From assembly GCA_963732365.1 (NCBI GenBank), contig CAVSZC010000005.1, forward strand, positions 1,054,001-1,118,000: a stretch of DNA of 64,000 nt, read 5' to 3'. Below are positions 1 through 8,792 of the stretch, one piece after another. The stretch's first letter is position 1; each line of letters opens with the position of its first letter. The translations under genes and the position numbers were made by a program. Origin of the DNA: SR-FBR-E99 sp963732365. GTDB taxonomy: Bacteria; Bacteroidota; Bacteroidia; Bacteroidales; VadinHA17. Below the pieces are notes generated by a model. That model was not told the origin of the DNA. It made no database searches and was given only the letters and a program-made list of their open reading frames with translations.

Positions 1-2
1 AG

Positions 3-1055
3 CAGGTTGCCAGGGCAGGAATCAGGGGAGGAAAATACCAGGCGTCGGTTTCTTTCATTGTGCTGGGGTTTTTTGTTGCCATGGGTGCAGTTATATGGCG
101 AGGTGCAGCCATGATTGCCAGCGGCCAGATGGAAGCCGGTCAACTCTTTTCTTTTGTCATTTATTCCGGATTCATCGGGGGAAATATTGCGGGCATGGCC
201 GGGGTTTATACACGGCTGCAGAAGACAATCGGTGCCGCGGAGAACCTGCTTCTCCTGCTCGATGAGCCGGCAGAAAGTGTCAGTGAGAGATATGTGCCTG
301 ACAGTGAGCATACTCTACACGGGCAGATAACCTTCGACAGTGTTGAATTCAGGTATCCCTCGCGCAGTGAGGTCACTGTCCTTAAGGAAGTAAGCTTCAG
401 GGTAGAGCCGGGACAGCAGGTAGCTCTTGTAGGACCCAGCGGGGCAGGGAAGTCAACTGTCACATCATTGCTGCTGAAGTTTTACGAGGCTACCGGTGGC
501 AGGATATTATTTGACGGACGCAACAGCCTTGATTTTCCGGTCACGGAGCTGCGTGCCCAGATGGCAATTGTGATGCAGGATGTATTCCTTTTCGGGGGTA
601 CCATCCGTGAGAATATTGCCTATGGCAAGCCTGACGCAGGTGAGGAGGAGATAATTGATGCAGCTGTGCAGGCTAACGCCTGGGACTTCATTCAGTCATT
701 CCCCGAAGGGCTGAGCACTGTTGTCGGTGAGCGTGGGGTGCAACTGTCAGGAGGACAGCGTCAGCGGATCGCCATCGCACGTGCGGTACTGAAAAACCCG
801 AAGATTCTCATCCTTGATGAAGCCACCTCCTCACTTGACTCTGAATCGGAGAGGCTTGTTCAGGAGGCGCTGGAAAAGCTTATGCGTAACCGCACTTCAC
901 TAGTCATCGCCCATCGTCTGGCTACGGTGCGCAATTCAGACAAGATCATTGTGCTTAATGAGGGGACGATTGTTGAGGAGGGAACCCATTCTGAGCTTAT
1001 GGCAAACGGAAACGGCCTGTACAGGTCGCTCACAAAGCTGCAGTTCACCACATAA
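3..1055 (+). CDS. ABC exporter, fused membrane and ATPase domains (5' truncated)
   Basis: This is the C-terminal part of a half-size ABC exporter of the MsbA/multidrug type; the frame is open to the window edge, so the start lies upstream. About 50 residues of the last membrane helices remain, followed by a complete nucleotide-binding domain. The domain has Walker A (GPSGAGKST), Q-loop (VMQDVFLFGG), signature LSGGQRQR, Walker B (ILILDEATSS) and the H-loop (VIAHRLAT). Such proteins flip lipids or drugs across the inner membrane; the substrate cannot be read here. The family is certain, the cargo is not. Confidence 0.93.
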   Translation, partial: QVARAGIRGGKYQASVSFIVLGFFVAMGAVIWRGAAMIASGQMEAGQLFSFVIYSGFIGGNIAGMAGVYTRLQKTIGAAENLLLLLDEPAESVSERYVPDSEHTLHGQITFDSVEFRYPSRSEVTVLKEVSFRVEPGQQVALVGPSGAGKSTVTSLLLKFYEATGGRILFDGRNSLDFPVTELRAQMAIVMQDVFLFGGTIRENIAYGKPDAGEEEIIDAAVQANAWDFIQSFPEGLSTVVGERGVQLSGGQRQRIAIARAVLKNPKILILDEATSSLDSESERLVQEALEKLMRNRTSLVIAHRLATVRNSDKIIVLNEGTIVEEGTHSELMANGNGLYRSLTKLQFTT

Positions 1056-1096
1056 AAGGGAAATGCATCAATACAGATAAACACAAATCTAAATAT

Positions 1097-1104
1097 TAAC
1101 TTTG
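1097..1104 (+). promoter_or_regulatory. Bacteroidota -7 box upstream of LysM gene
   Basis: TAACTTTG fits the Bacteroidota -7 consensus TAnnTTTG and lies about 20 nt before the ATG at 1124. No convincing -33 element was seen, so this rests on one box. Confidence 0.4.
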
Positions 1105-1123
1105 CAGACTTAAGAAGGTAATT

Positions 1124-2188
1124 ATGTTACGGACAGCCAGAAACACAATTCTTGCATTGATTGCTGCAATAGCATCATCATCAGCACTCCAGGGCCAGGT
1201 GCCTGTTCAGATATCTACCGAGAAAATCGTTTCAGCCGGCAAGGTCTATTACATGCATGAAGTGCAGAAAGACCAGACTCTGTATTCTATTTCAAGGGCC
1301 TATAAGGTGTCCCTTGAAGACATCACTAGCGTTAATGTGATCCCCTCATACGGTATCGTTCCGGGACAGGTTCTCAGGATTCCTGCCTCTGAACCTAAGA
1401 AGTCGATAACCACCGATGAGCAGGCAAAAGAGATGGCTCGCAAGAGGGAACAACCTCAACCTCAACCGCAGCCTCAGCCTCAGACCCAGCCTCAGCCTCA
1501 GCCTCAGCCTCAGCCGCAGACCCAGCCGCAGTCTCAGCCGCAGACCCAGCCGCAGTCTCAGTCACAGCCTCAGTATAAGGTGTCAACGCAGAAGATTGTC
1601 TCGAACGGTAAGGTATATTACCTGCACGAGGTAGAGAAGGGGCAGACGCTTTATTCAATAGCAAGAACCTACAAGGTCACTGTTGATGACGTTACCCGTG
1701 AGAATGTGATTGCTACATACGGGATAGCCCCGGGTCAGCTGCTAAAGATTCCTTCATCAGAGGTTCCTCCGAAAGAGGAATCGCCTGACCGCAGCAAGTA
1801 TCAACCTCAACCTCAGCCTGAGCCTCAACCTGAGCCTCAACCTCAGCCTGAACCCCAGCCTGCAGCTCAGGCGCAGCCACAGTCGTCATCACCTTCCGGC
1901 GTCGCCCGGCAGGATGAGAAGGAGCAGGCTTCATCGGCCTCCGCAGCGCCTGCCAAAGAGGATCCTAAGCCTCAGCCTGAAGCTGTACCTGATGTGAAGA
2001 AACCGGTACAGCCTGAGAAGAAGACACATAAGGTCCAGAAAGGCGAGTCTCTCTCAGATATCGCCGACAAGTATGAAATCACTGTCAGTGAGCTTAAGCA
2101 GGCAAACAAGGGACTGATCTTCGCGACACCGGGTATGCGCCTTGTGATTCCCGCGAAAGAAGTCAGCGAACGCGATCCGAAAGAGTAG
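1124..2188 (+). CDS. Secreted triple-LysM protein with Pro-Gln linkers
   Basis: An N-terminal signal peptide (about residues 1-23) is followed by three LysM peptidoglycan-binding modules. The first two (about 38-88 and 160-210) are close copies, each starting KVYY(M/L)HEV and ending in an (V/L)L(R/K)IP strand; the third (about 300-346) is more divergent. Between them lie low-complexity linkers of alternating Pro and Gln/Glu. No catalytic domain is visible, so a cell-wall-binding or scaffolding role in the periplasm is inferred. The linkers are built from near-identical CCTCAG codon pairs and should be prone to length change. The start is the first ATG before the signal peptide. Confidence 0.85.
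   Translation: MLRTARNTILALIAAIASSSALQGQVPVQISTEKIVSAGKVYYMHEVQKDQTLYSISRAYKVSLEDITSVNVIPSYGIVPGQVLRIPASEPKKSITTDEQAKEMARKREQPQPQPQPQPQTQPQPQPQPQPQTQPQSQPQTQPQSQSQPQYKVSTQKIVSNGKVYYLHEVEKGQTLYSIARTYKVTVDDVTRENVIATYGIAPGQLLKIPSSEVPPKEESPDRSKYQPQPQPEPQPEPQPQPEPQPAAQAQPQSSSPSGVARQDEKEQASSASAAPAKEDPKPQPEAVPDVKKPVQPEKKTHKVQKGESLSDIADKYEITVSELKQANKGLIFATPGMRLVIPAKEVSERDPKE
1450..1575 (+). repeat. CCTCAG-type hexanucleotide tandem repeat inside LysM gene
   Basis: Tandem hexamers of the CCTCAG/CCGCAG type encode a Pro-Gln tract with occasional Thr or Ser. A second, shorter Pro-Gln/Glu tract runs from about 1800 to 1880. Their near-uniform codons suggest expansion by slippage. Confidence 0.8.
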
Positions 2189-2208
2189 AGTTTGAATCAG
2201 GGCGACCC

Positions 2209-2961
2209 TTACTGACCGGTCTTTAACGGCTTGAGGTTTTCAACCCGGAAAAGGTCATCCGGAATTCCCTGGTCAAACCTGACATCTGTCAGGAGAATTT
2301 TTGTGCTGTGATCTTTCTCAAGGTCCTTCATTGCCACTTCGGAGGCATTCCAGTATTTCCCGATTCTTTCATACTTATAACTGGCTTCCTTGAATTTTTT
2401 CCCCAGCTGGTTAAAGTATTCCATAGTTATGGGATAACCGTAGGTTTTATTGATCGTGACAATAACCCTGGAGTAGTTTGATTTTCCCGATTTGGGAACC
2501 ATGCTGAGGATGTGTGCATCACCCTCCGAGTTGATGAATTCGGGTGTATATCTCTCGGAATAGGGGGTTTGCGCCATATCCTCGTATGAAAAATCGGTGT
2601 TGTTGAACGACTGGTCTTTCGAGAGTATCGATATCTTCTTCGGGTTGCCGAGTGCCGGCAGGTATACCCACATCACCGAACCCGGCAGTGTGAGTGTTGC
2701 CATTCCGGCCTGTGACTCAGGTTTTGTGTACCTGTATAATTTCCTTTCAGGACCTTTCTCGAACATTTCTGCTTCGCGCACTTTCTCCTTGCCTGTTTTA
2801 TCGGTAAGGATGATGACTACTTTTCCCTGTCTGTCTTTCGGTGAAAACATGACCTCGTCCATCTTATTAAGTATGGCCATGGGATCCTGTGATGAAGCAT
2901 CATACAGGATGGCAAAAAGAAGAATAGGAAGCAGGGTGATTTTGTTGATAAAGACTTTCAT
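2209..2961 (-). CDS. LolA-like outer-membrane lipoprotein-sorting protein
   Basis: A 250-residue secreted protein with an N-terminal signal peptide ending near SSQ. It matches the Bacteroidota 'outer membrane lipoprotein-sorting protein' type (LolA/LolB-like half-barrel) that usually sits beside MMPL pumps. Motifs such as ILNKMDEVMFSPKD and TDFSYEDM recur in the paralogue at 26341-27078. It starts 2 nt after the stop of the MMPL gene, so the two are cotranscribed and probably coupled. Inferred role: periplasmic carrier taking a lipid from the pump to the outer membrane. Family good; substrate unknown. Confidence 0.8.
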   Translation of the reverse strand: MKVFINKITLLPILLFAILYDASSQDPMAILNKMDEVMFSPKDRQGKVVIILTDKTGKEKVREAEMFEKGPERKLYRYTKPESQAGMATLTLPGSVMWVYLPALGNPKKISILSKDQSFNNTDFSYEDMAQTPYSERYTPEFINSEGDAHILSMVPKSGKSNYSRVIVTINKTYGYPITMEYFNQLGKKFKEASYKYERIGKYWNASEVAMKDLEKDHSTKILLTDVRFDQGIPDDLFRVENLKPLKTGQ

Positions 2962-2963
2962 GA

Positions 2964-5225
2964 TTAAGAATTCTGTTGTGTATTAATTTTCTCATTTCTG
3001 TGTGCAAGGATCAGTATCACCGGAAGCAGGGTCATCGCACTCAGTCCCGACCCGAACATACTGAGCGATATCAGCAGTCCGAAATGTTCAAGCGGCACCA
3101 TTTCGGAAAACAGAAGTACCAGAAACCCGGCTGAAACTGAAATTACATTAATGACGATGGCCTTTCCGCTGATCCCGATCGTATCTTCTAGTGCCTTGTT
3201 TACCGAAGAACCTTCTTTCAGGGAGCTGTTAAAGTGTGTGATAACGTGGATGGAATAGTCTATGCCGATTCCCATCGCAATGCTGGCGACCAGTACGGTA
3301 GCGATATTAAGGGGGATAGCTGCGTAGCCCATTATGCCAAAGAGAATTATGATTGTCGAAATTACCGGGATGGCGGCAAAGAGACCTGAGATAAATGACC
3401 GCAGAACGACACTTACGATAACTATTACCACGATAATTGCAATTGCCAGACTTACCAGCTGGCTGTTGATCAGGCTCTGGTCCATTCTGGCTTCAATAAA
3501 GGGCATCCCTGTAATCTCTATGGAACACTCCTCAGTCGAATTTTCACTTATGAAACTGCCCATATAATCTTCGAATTCCTTTTTGGCATTCATGTCAGAA
3601 GATGTAAATCTGGATATTATTATCGCCTCGTCGAGATCATCTGACACAAGCTTCCGGAGGTTCTCGTTGCCGTCAAGCAGGAACCATATCTGTTCAATCA
3701 GATCCCTGTCATCAGGTATTGTCCTTTCCTGCCCGAATGCTGCAGTGATATCGAGGATCAGATCAGCGACCGACTGGGTGCCGACGACCCCGGGATTCTT
3801 TACCATATGCTCTTCGGTACGGACCATAGTCTTAAGAAACTCAGGACTCTGCACATCTCCCCTGAAGAGGACAAAGACAGGTTTGGTTCCTCCGAATTTG
3901 CTGGTCATAATTTCCTCTGCCATCCTTGTGGGATCTCCCTTTCTGAAGTATTCTTTCACGTCAACACTTCTTTTTATGAGAAAAATGCCGCCGGTATTGA
4001 CAACCGTTATAAGTATCCATATAACAAGTATGGCCTTCGGGTGCTTATAAAGCAGGTTTTGCAGGGGATTCTGGAAGTAATCATAGAAGAATGTTTTACC
4101 AGCCTCCCATCTTTCATTTTCCTTGTCCCTGTTTTTCCATCCGGTGACTGATATAAGTGCCGGGACGAAGAAGAGGGAGAGAAGCAGTGCAATGAAGGTT
4201 CCCAGGGCTGTAAATATCCCGAAATCGCGTATCATTGTCAGGTAAGAGCCGAAAATAAAGGAAAAGAAACCGGTCATGGTGGTCAGTGCAGCCAGTATGA
4301 CCGGAACAAAGACGTAGGTCATGGCTGTAATGATTGCCTGATTCATATCCCCCTTTTCCTGGTCAATCCTGTTGAGAACATGGATAGTGTAGGCAGTGGC
4401 GACAGCCAGAAGGACAATGGGGATATTGTTTGAAACCATGCTCATATCCGATCCGGTCAATGACATGATGCCTATGACCCATATTATTGACAGGATAGCC
4501 GTGAGCAGTGGTACGACCACGCCCCTCAGGGAACGGAATCCCAGGAAGAGAACAATTGTAATCAGCAGGAATGCGATCGGGAGCAGCCTGGTTAGGTCGG
4601 ATGCTATCAGCCGGGAAATGGATGAAACCATCATTGGCGATCCGGCATAATAGATCTTTTCGGGAAGGTTCAGTGATTCCACCTTAGCCTTGACTGTACT
4701 GGCAAGGGAGTGAATATTGGTATCATCAAAAAGAGAGAAGACAATTATTGTTGATGTGGCATCCTCTGAAACAATGGTTCCCCTCACGTTCTTATTGGAA
4801 AAGACTCTCTCCCTCAGCAGAGCAAGTTCATCCGGCGTGTCAGGCAGATCATATTCATCGACAAGAGGTCCGACCTCCATTCCGTTCTCACTCTCGTTGA
4901 TATACATGATGTTGGTGAGGCTTGTCACCGATGAGATACCTTCTATTTCTTTCAGGGTGTCTGTGACCAGTCTGACATGTTCTATAAGTTCAGCCGTGAA
5001 GACGTTATCTGTCTCCAGGATGACCATGCCTGTGTTGTTGGCGCCGTAGGTGCTGCCGATTTTCCTGAAGAGGACGGCGTGCGGGTCATCATCAGGCAGT
5101 GAACTCACCACATCAGAGTTGATCCTGATGTCCGGGATCTGAATGGCAAGGAATACAGTAACAGCCGAAACCAGAAGGATGATCATCCATCTGACCTTCA
5201 ATATAATTCCGAACATCTTCTCCAT
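2964..5225 (-). CDS. MMPL-family RND exporter (chromosomal copy)
   Basis: A 753-residue inner-membrane pump with two repeated halves, each one helix plus a large periplasmic loop and a five-helix block. The 'SLPDDDPHA' segment after the first helix is typical of the MMPL/SSD-like family that exports lipids or hydrophobic compounds. The start is set at the ATG giving MEKMFGIILKVRW, because it aligns with MGKFAESVVKFRW of the island paralogue (24061-26316); an upstream in-frame ATG at 5270 would add 15 residues. It forms a two-gene operon with the LolA-like gene downstream. Substrate not deducible. Confidence 0.85.
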   Translation of the reverse strand: MEKMFGIILKVRWMIILLVSAVTVFLAIQIPDIRINSDVVSSLPDDDPHAVLFRKIGSTYGANNTGMVILETDNVFTAELIEHVRLVTDTLKEIEGISSVTSLTNIMYINESENGMEVGPLVDEYDLPDTPDELALLRERVFSNKNVRGTIVSEDATSTIIVFSLFDDTNIHSLASTVKAKVESLNLPEKIYYAGSPMMVSSISRLIASDLTRLLPIAFLLITIVLFLGFRSLRGVVVPLLTAILSIIWVIGIMSLTGSDMSMVSNNIPIVLLAVATAYTIHVLNRIDQEKGDMNQAIITAMTYVFVPVILAALTTMTGFFSFIFGSYLTMIRDFGIFTALGTFIALLLSLFFVPALISVTGWKNRDKENERWEAGKTFFYDYFQNPLQNLLYKHPKAILVIWILITVVNTGGIFLIKRSVDVKEYFRKGDPTRMAEEIMTSKFGGTKPVFVLFRGDVQSPEFLKTMVRTEEHMVKNPGVVGTQSVADLILDITAAFGQERTIPDDRDLIEQIWFLLDGNENLRKLVSDDLDEAIIISRFTSSDMNAKKEFEDYMGSFISENSTEECSIEITGMPFIEARMDQSLINSQLVSLAIAIIVVIVIVSVVLRSFISGLFAAIPVISTIIILFGIMGYAAIPLNIATVLVASIAMGIGIDYSIHVITHFNSSLKEGSSVNKALEDTIGISGKAIVINVISVSAGFLVLLFSEMVPLEHFGLLISLSMFGSGLSAMTLLPVILILAHRNEKINTQQNS

Positions 5226-5394
5226 ATGTACTTTATGCAGGCTTCTGTTAAAAAAGGCCCGAAAATACATCTTTTTGACTTAGTATCAAAAGGTGACCTG
5301 CTATAAGGGAGGGGAGGCTCTAATTTTTTTTATTTGAAATATGTCTCTTTTTCTATGATTTTGCGCACTTTTGTTTTAAGGATATGACAGACAG

Positions 5395-6243
5395 ATGACA
5401 GGTCTAAGCCAAAAAAGAATAGGAGCTATATCGATGGTCCGCAACGATGAGTTTTTCATTCCGAAGTGGATAAATTACTATGGGTCGCAGATTGGTTATG
5501 AGAACCTTTTTCTTTTGCTTGACGGTCATGATCAGCCTCTCCCGCAGGAACACGGTAAGATCAATGTGATCAGGCTGCCTCACCAGAACCTCGGAAGAGC
5601 ACATGGAGACCGTAACCGGGCACGGCTGGTCTCTTACTTTGCCAGGGCGCTGTTCCGCCGGTATGATATCATCATTGCGAATGACATAGACGAGTTTCTT
5701 GTCGTCGACCCCGACAGGCATGAGACCCTTGCGGAATATCTCCAGCGGCCAATCAGGACAGCATCTCTCTCAGCCCTGGGGCTCGATGTGGGGCAGCATA
5801 CCGGACTTGAATCGCCTGTTGACCCCGGCCGGCCGTTCCTGGAGCAGAGGAGTTATGCACACGTCTCAGCCAGGTATACCAAGCCTGTCGTTGCTGCTGC
5901 ACCCCTTACATGGGGTTCAGGATTTCACCGCGTGAAGGGGAGAAACTTTCACATCGACCCGAATCTCTATCTTTTTCATTTCGGGATGGTGGATTATGAT
6001 CAGTCGAGAGGAAAACTCGATAACCAGTCGCTTCACAATGCAGGGTGGACGGGGCATCTCGACAGACGCTACCAGCTTTTTGAGCTGATCGCGAAGAACG
6101 AGGCTGTTGACGGCGATGATTTCTTTAAGAAAGCACGAAGGAGACAGACACTGATACGGCCGCTGTTTGCACTGAATAAGCCCGGGATGCTTGCTGAAAA
6201 GCCAATTATAAAAATACCGGAACGGTTCAGATCTGTCATCTGA
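5395..6243 (+). CDS. Glycosyltransferase, GT2_4/GT92-like
   Basis: A 282-residue soluble protein opening with IGAISMVRNDEFFIPKWINYYGSQIGYENLFLL (read in parts). This is the 'work on-site' start of the Glyco_tranf_2_4 family, which acts on cell-surface glycans. A DxD metal and nucleotide-sugar motif is seen in IIANDIDEFLVVD (about residues 92-104). The C-terminal half has His and Trp residues typical of the family (LFHFGMVDYD). A FkbM methyltransferase follows 20 nt downstream, so the pair may decorate a surface polysaccharide. The acceptor is unknown. Confidence 0.75.
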   Translation: MTGLSQKRIGAISMVRNDEFFIPKWINYYGSQIGYENLFLLLDGHDQPLPQEHGKINVIRLPHQNLGRAHGDRNRARLVSYFARALFRRYDIIIANDIDEFLVVDPDRHETLAEYLQRPIRTASLSALGLDVGQHTGLESPVDPGRPFLEQRSYAHVSARYTKPVVAAAPLTWGSGFHRVKGRNFHIDPNLYLFHFGMVDYDQSRGKLDNQSLHNAGWTGHLDRRYQLFELIAKNEAVDGDDFFKKARRRQTLIRPLFALNKPGMLAEKPIIKIPERFRSVI

Positions 6244-6263
6244 TTTATTAAAGCTGAAGCACC

Positions 6264-7052
6264 ATGAATCTCAAGTACAGGATCAAGAAGGCATACACGG
6301 AGCTGTTATTCCGGATGAGTTCCGGCGAGAACCCTCTCTTTCTTGCATATTATAAATATATCTATAAGTCCCCCAAAGGGTCACTGGCAGAATTCCTTGA
6401 CGACTACTCGGCAAATCATGCCCCGGTAACCTTCCTCCAGGTGGGAGCCAATGACGGGTTTGTGCATGACCCGCTTCACAAGTTCATCAAGAGGGATCAC
6501 TGGAGGGGAATCATGCTCGAGCCACAGCCTGATGTCTTCAATGAATACCTGTCCAGGCTTCACAGGAAAAGGGGTGAGATCACCCCCCTGAATGCTGCCC
6601 TTGACACGAGCGACGGCACAAAGACGCTGTATAAGATCGGGATCAGCAATGAGCGGTGGGCTACAGGCCTTTCAAGCTTCAACAGGGAGGTTCTTGTGAA
6701 CAGCATAAAGAGAGGGGTTGTTCAGCACAAGGCCAGAAAGAGGGGGATAAAGCTGCCTGAGAACATGGAAGAGATGATCATCGGCCAGGAGATTGCCACC
6801 ATCAGTCCCGAAACCCTCCTCGGCAAGTTCGGAAACGAAAGGATCAACCTGCTGGCGGTAGACACGGAGGGATTTGATTATGAGATAATCAAGATGCTCG
6901 ATCTTGACCGCATCTCTCCTGAGGTGGTGATCTATGAGGTCGCAAATTTTGATCAGAAAACGGCGGATGAATGCCGTTCATACCTCGAAAAACGAGGTTA
7001 TTCATGCCGTACTATTGGTAAAGATGTGCTTGCGACCAGGAATTTAGCCTGA
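6264..7052 (+). CDS. FkbM-family SAM-dependent methyltransferase
   Basis: A 262-residue methyltransferase. The SAM-binding motif is in VTFLQVGANDGFVHDP (about residues 52-67), followed by an acidic loop (MLEPQPDVF). A C-terminal LLAVDTEGFDYEIIK segment is characteristic of FkbM proteins, which usually O-methylate sugars or polyketides. It follows the glycosyltransferase closely on the same strand, so a role in finishing the same glycan is inferred. Confidence 0.85.
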   Translation: MNLKYRIKKAYTELLFRMSSGENPLFLAYYKYIYKSPKGSLAEFLDDYSANHAPVTFLQVGANDGFVHDPLHKFIKRDHWRGIMLEPQPDVFNEYLSRLHRKRGEITPLNAALDTSDGTKTLYKIGISNERWATGLSSFNREVLVNSIKRGVVQHKARKRGIKLPENMEEMIIGQEIATISPETLLGKFGNERINLLAVDTEGFDYEIIKMLDLDRISPEVVIYEVANFDQKTADECRSYLEKRGYSCRTIGKDVLATRNLA

Positions 7053-7063
7053 TCACACTGAAC

Positions 7064-7468
7064 TCAATTCTCTTTTCCCCAGGTCAGAACAATGACCAGT
7101 CCCAGTAGGGCCATGACAACCGTTGAAACCAGGATGTCTGTGACCATGGCTCCCGCGTTAAGGTACATTGTGCTCATTGACCAGTACGAGAAGCCGATGC
7201 CTGATCCGAAAAGCAATCCGAACAATGCCCCATACTTCAGTCCGTCAATGATACTTTTTGCTCTGGCCCAGTGCAATATCAGGGTCAGGAGCAGTGCCAT
7301 CACCAGGTTTGACAGAATGATTGCCCACCATATCATTTCGCCACCGGGACGGCCGGCACACTGATTCATGTTGGCAGTGAAGAAATCCATGAGCAGGATC
7401 CCCCATACAAGCCAGCCGAGGAGGAAGTACGCTATTCCCCCGAAAACGGTTCCTCTGAGAATTTTCAT
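7064..7468 (-). CDS. Small four-helix membrane protein (DUF1761-like)
   Basis: A 134-residue protein made almost wholly of four hydrophobic helices (about residues 8-30, 46-65, 76-97, 105-130). The layout resembles DUF1761-type membrane proteins of unknown function. It converges on the FkbM gene with 11 nt between stops and has no operon partner. No catalytic motif is visible. Confidence 0.6.
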   Translation of the reverse strand: MKILRGTVFGGIAYFLLGWLVWGILLMDFFTANMNQCAGRPGGEMIWWAIILSNLVMALLLTLILHWARAKSIIDGLKYGALFGLLFGSGIGFSYWSMSTMYLNAGAMVTDILVSTVVMALLGLVIVLTWGKEN

Positions 7469-7613
7469 AGGTCTTCTGTATTAGGTTTAACCATTACTGC
7501 AATTTATGACAATAATTCAAAATGATAATGCCAAACAATCCATAAATACGGCTGAAAAGAATAAGCCTTTCCTTCGCTTCGCCTCTTGAACGGACCATGA
7601 AATATTTCGGTGA

Positions 7614-8792
7614 TTACTGGAACTTGTTCAGTTCCGCAACTGTCATGTTCAGATCTCTTTCCAATACCAACAGTTTATAATATGTTTCGTAATAAATTGA
7701 AAGCTCATAAATATATTCAGTCAGAGAAAGCTCTCCTGTTTCAAATGCTTTTTGCAGCAGCTCCGAATTACTGAACATCTCCAACCTGGTCCGATAATCA
7801 TTTAAACTGCTCTGCAGACTTATCGCCTTGGTATGCAACGCTTTTAAATTGTTGTAGAATTGAAGTCTGGTATCAGATTCAGCGCTCTGCATTGCGATGG
7901 TCTTAGCCTTTGCATATTTCACAGCATTTTTATTCTCGAGCAATGGAACCGAAAGTCCAAATGTAATTCCCTGAAACTGTTGTCCCGGAACATCTTCGCT
8001 CATATAGCCGGCCTGAAACTTTGGTAGGGACAGGGCTGAATTCAGTTTTTCCTGTTTCTGCCTTATTGCAACTTCCTGTTTCAGCCATAGCAGTACAGGA
8101 TTGTTCTGTTCTGCCTGGAGGTACCATTCTTCAAAGTCACTGTCAAGGGTCTGCGGTTGAAAAACGCTGTCAGTAAATTCAATATAAACACCCCCGTTCA
8201 GGGTCTTCAACTCAGACAGCAACGCATCGCGTTCTATTTCTGCGGACTCTGCATCTTTAGTAATATTCAGCAAGTTTACCTGGGCCTTATTATATTCCAG
8301 GATACTGGCTTCGCCGGCTTCATACTTTGCCTTATACGAGGAGGCAATGGTGAATGCATTTTCTACCCTTTTATGCATGGTTGATTTCAATGCATTGTGA
8401 TAGATAAGGTCATTGCAGATAAGGCGTGTGTGAAACAATATCGCTTTTCTTTGCCTCTGGTATTCAAGCTCAACCTGCTCGTTCTGGTATTCCGAAATTT
8501 GATTCCGGTATGAGTAGGCTGAAGGAAAATCAAATGATTGCAAAACACTAATATCTGTTCGGTTTCCAATATCAGTAGGGCTTCCCCACAGATAATTAAA
8601 AGCAAACTCAGGATTTTTAAGGTATAATCCTGTCCTGTTGCCTATAAGTTCTGCATCCGCATTCTTTCTGAGGGCTGAAAGTGTGGTGTTGTTTTCTTCA
8701 ACTTCAGTAATAATATTGTTTACACTGGATTGAGCTAATAGCAGTGATCCATGCAATATTAAAATGCCTGTGAGTACGACTGTCGCTTTCAT
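7614..8792 (-). CDS. TolC-family outer-membrane efflux protein
   Basis: A 392-residue protein with a signal peptide (cleavage near LLAQSS) and long amphipathic helices with heptad-like runs, as in TolC/CusC outer-membrane channels; the Bacteroidota versions are shorter than enterobacterial TolC. Its start codon overlaps the stop of the RND pump by 4 nt, making it the last gene of a tripartite efflux operon. It would form the outer-membrane duct for the pump at 8789-11890. Confidence 0.85.
   Translation of the reverse strand: MKATVVLTGILILHGSLLLAQSSVNNIITEVEENNTTLSALRKNADAELIGNRTGLYLKNPEFAFNYLWGSPTDIGNRTDISVLQSFDFPSAYSYRNQISEYQNEQVELEYQRQRKAILFHTRLICNDLIYHNALKSTMHKRVENAFTIASSYKAKYEAGEASILEYNKAQVNLLNITKDAESAEIERDALLSELKTLNGGVYIEFTDSVFQPQTLDSDFEEWYLQAEQNNPVLLWLKQEVAIRQKQEKLNSALSLPKFQAGYMSEDVPGQQFQGITFGLSVPLLENKNAVKYAKAKTIAMQSAESDTRLQFYNNLKALHTKAISLQSSLNDYRTRLEMFSNSELLQKAFETGELSLTEYIYELSIYYETYYKLLVLERDLNMTVAELNKFQ

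Noticed and set aside
1395..1664. Open frames on both strands across the Pro-Gln tract
   Set aside because: They arise from the hexamer repeat of the LysM gene and encode only low-complexity residues.
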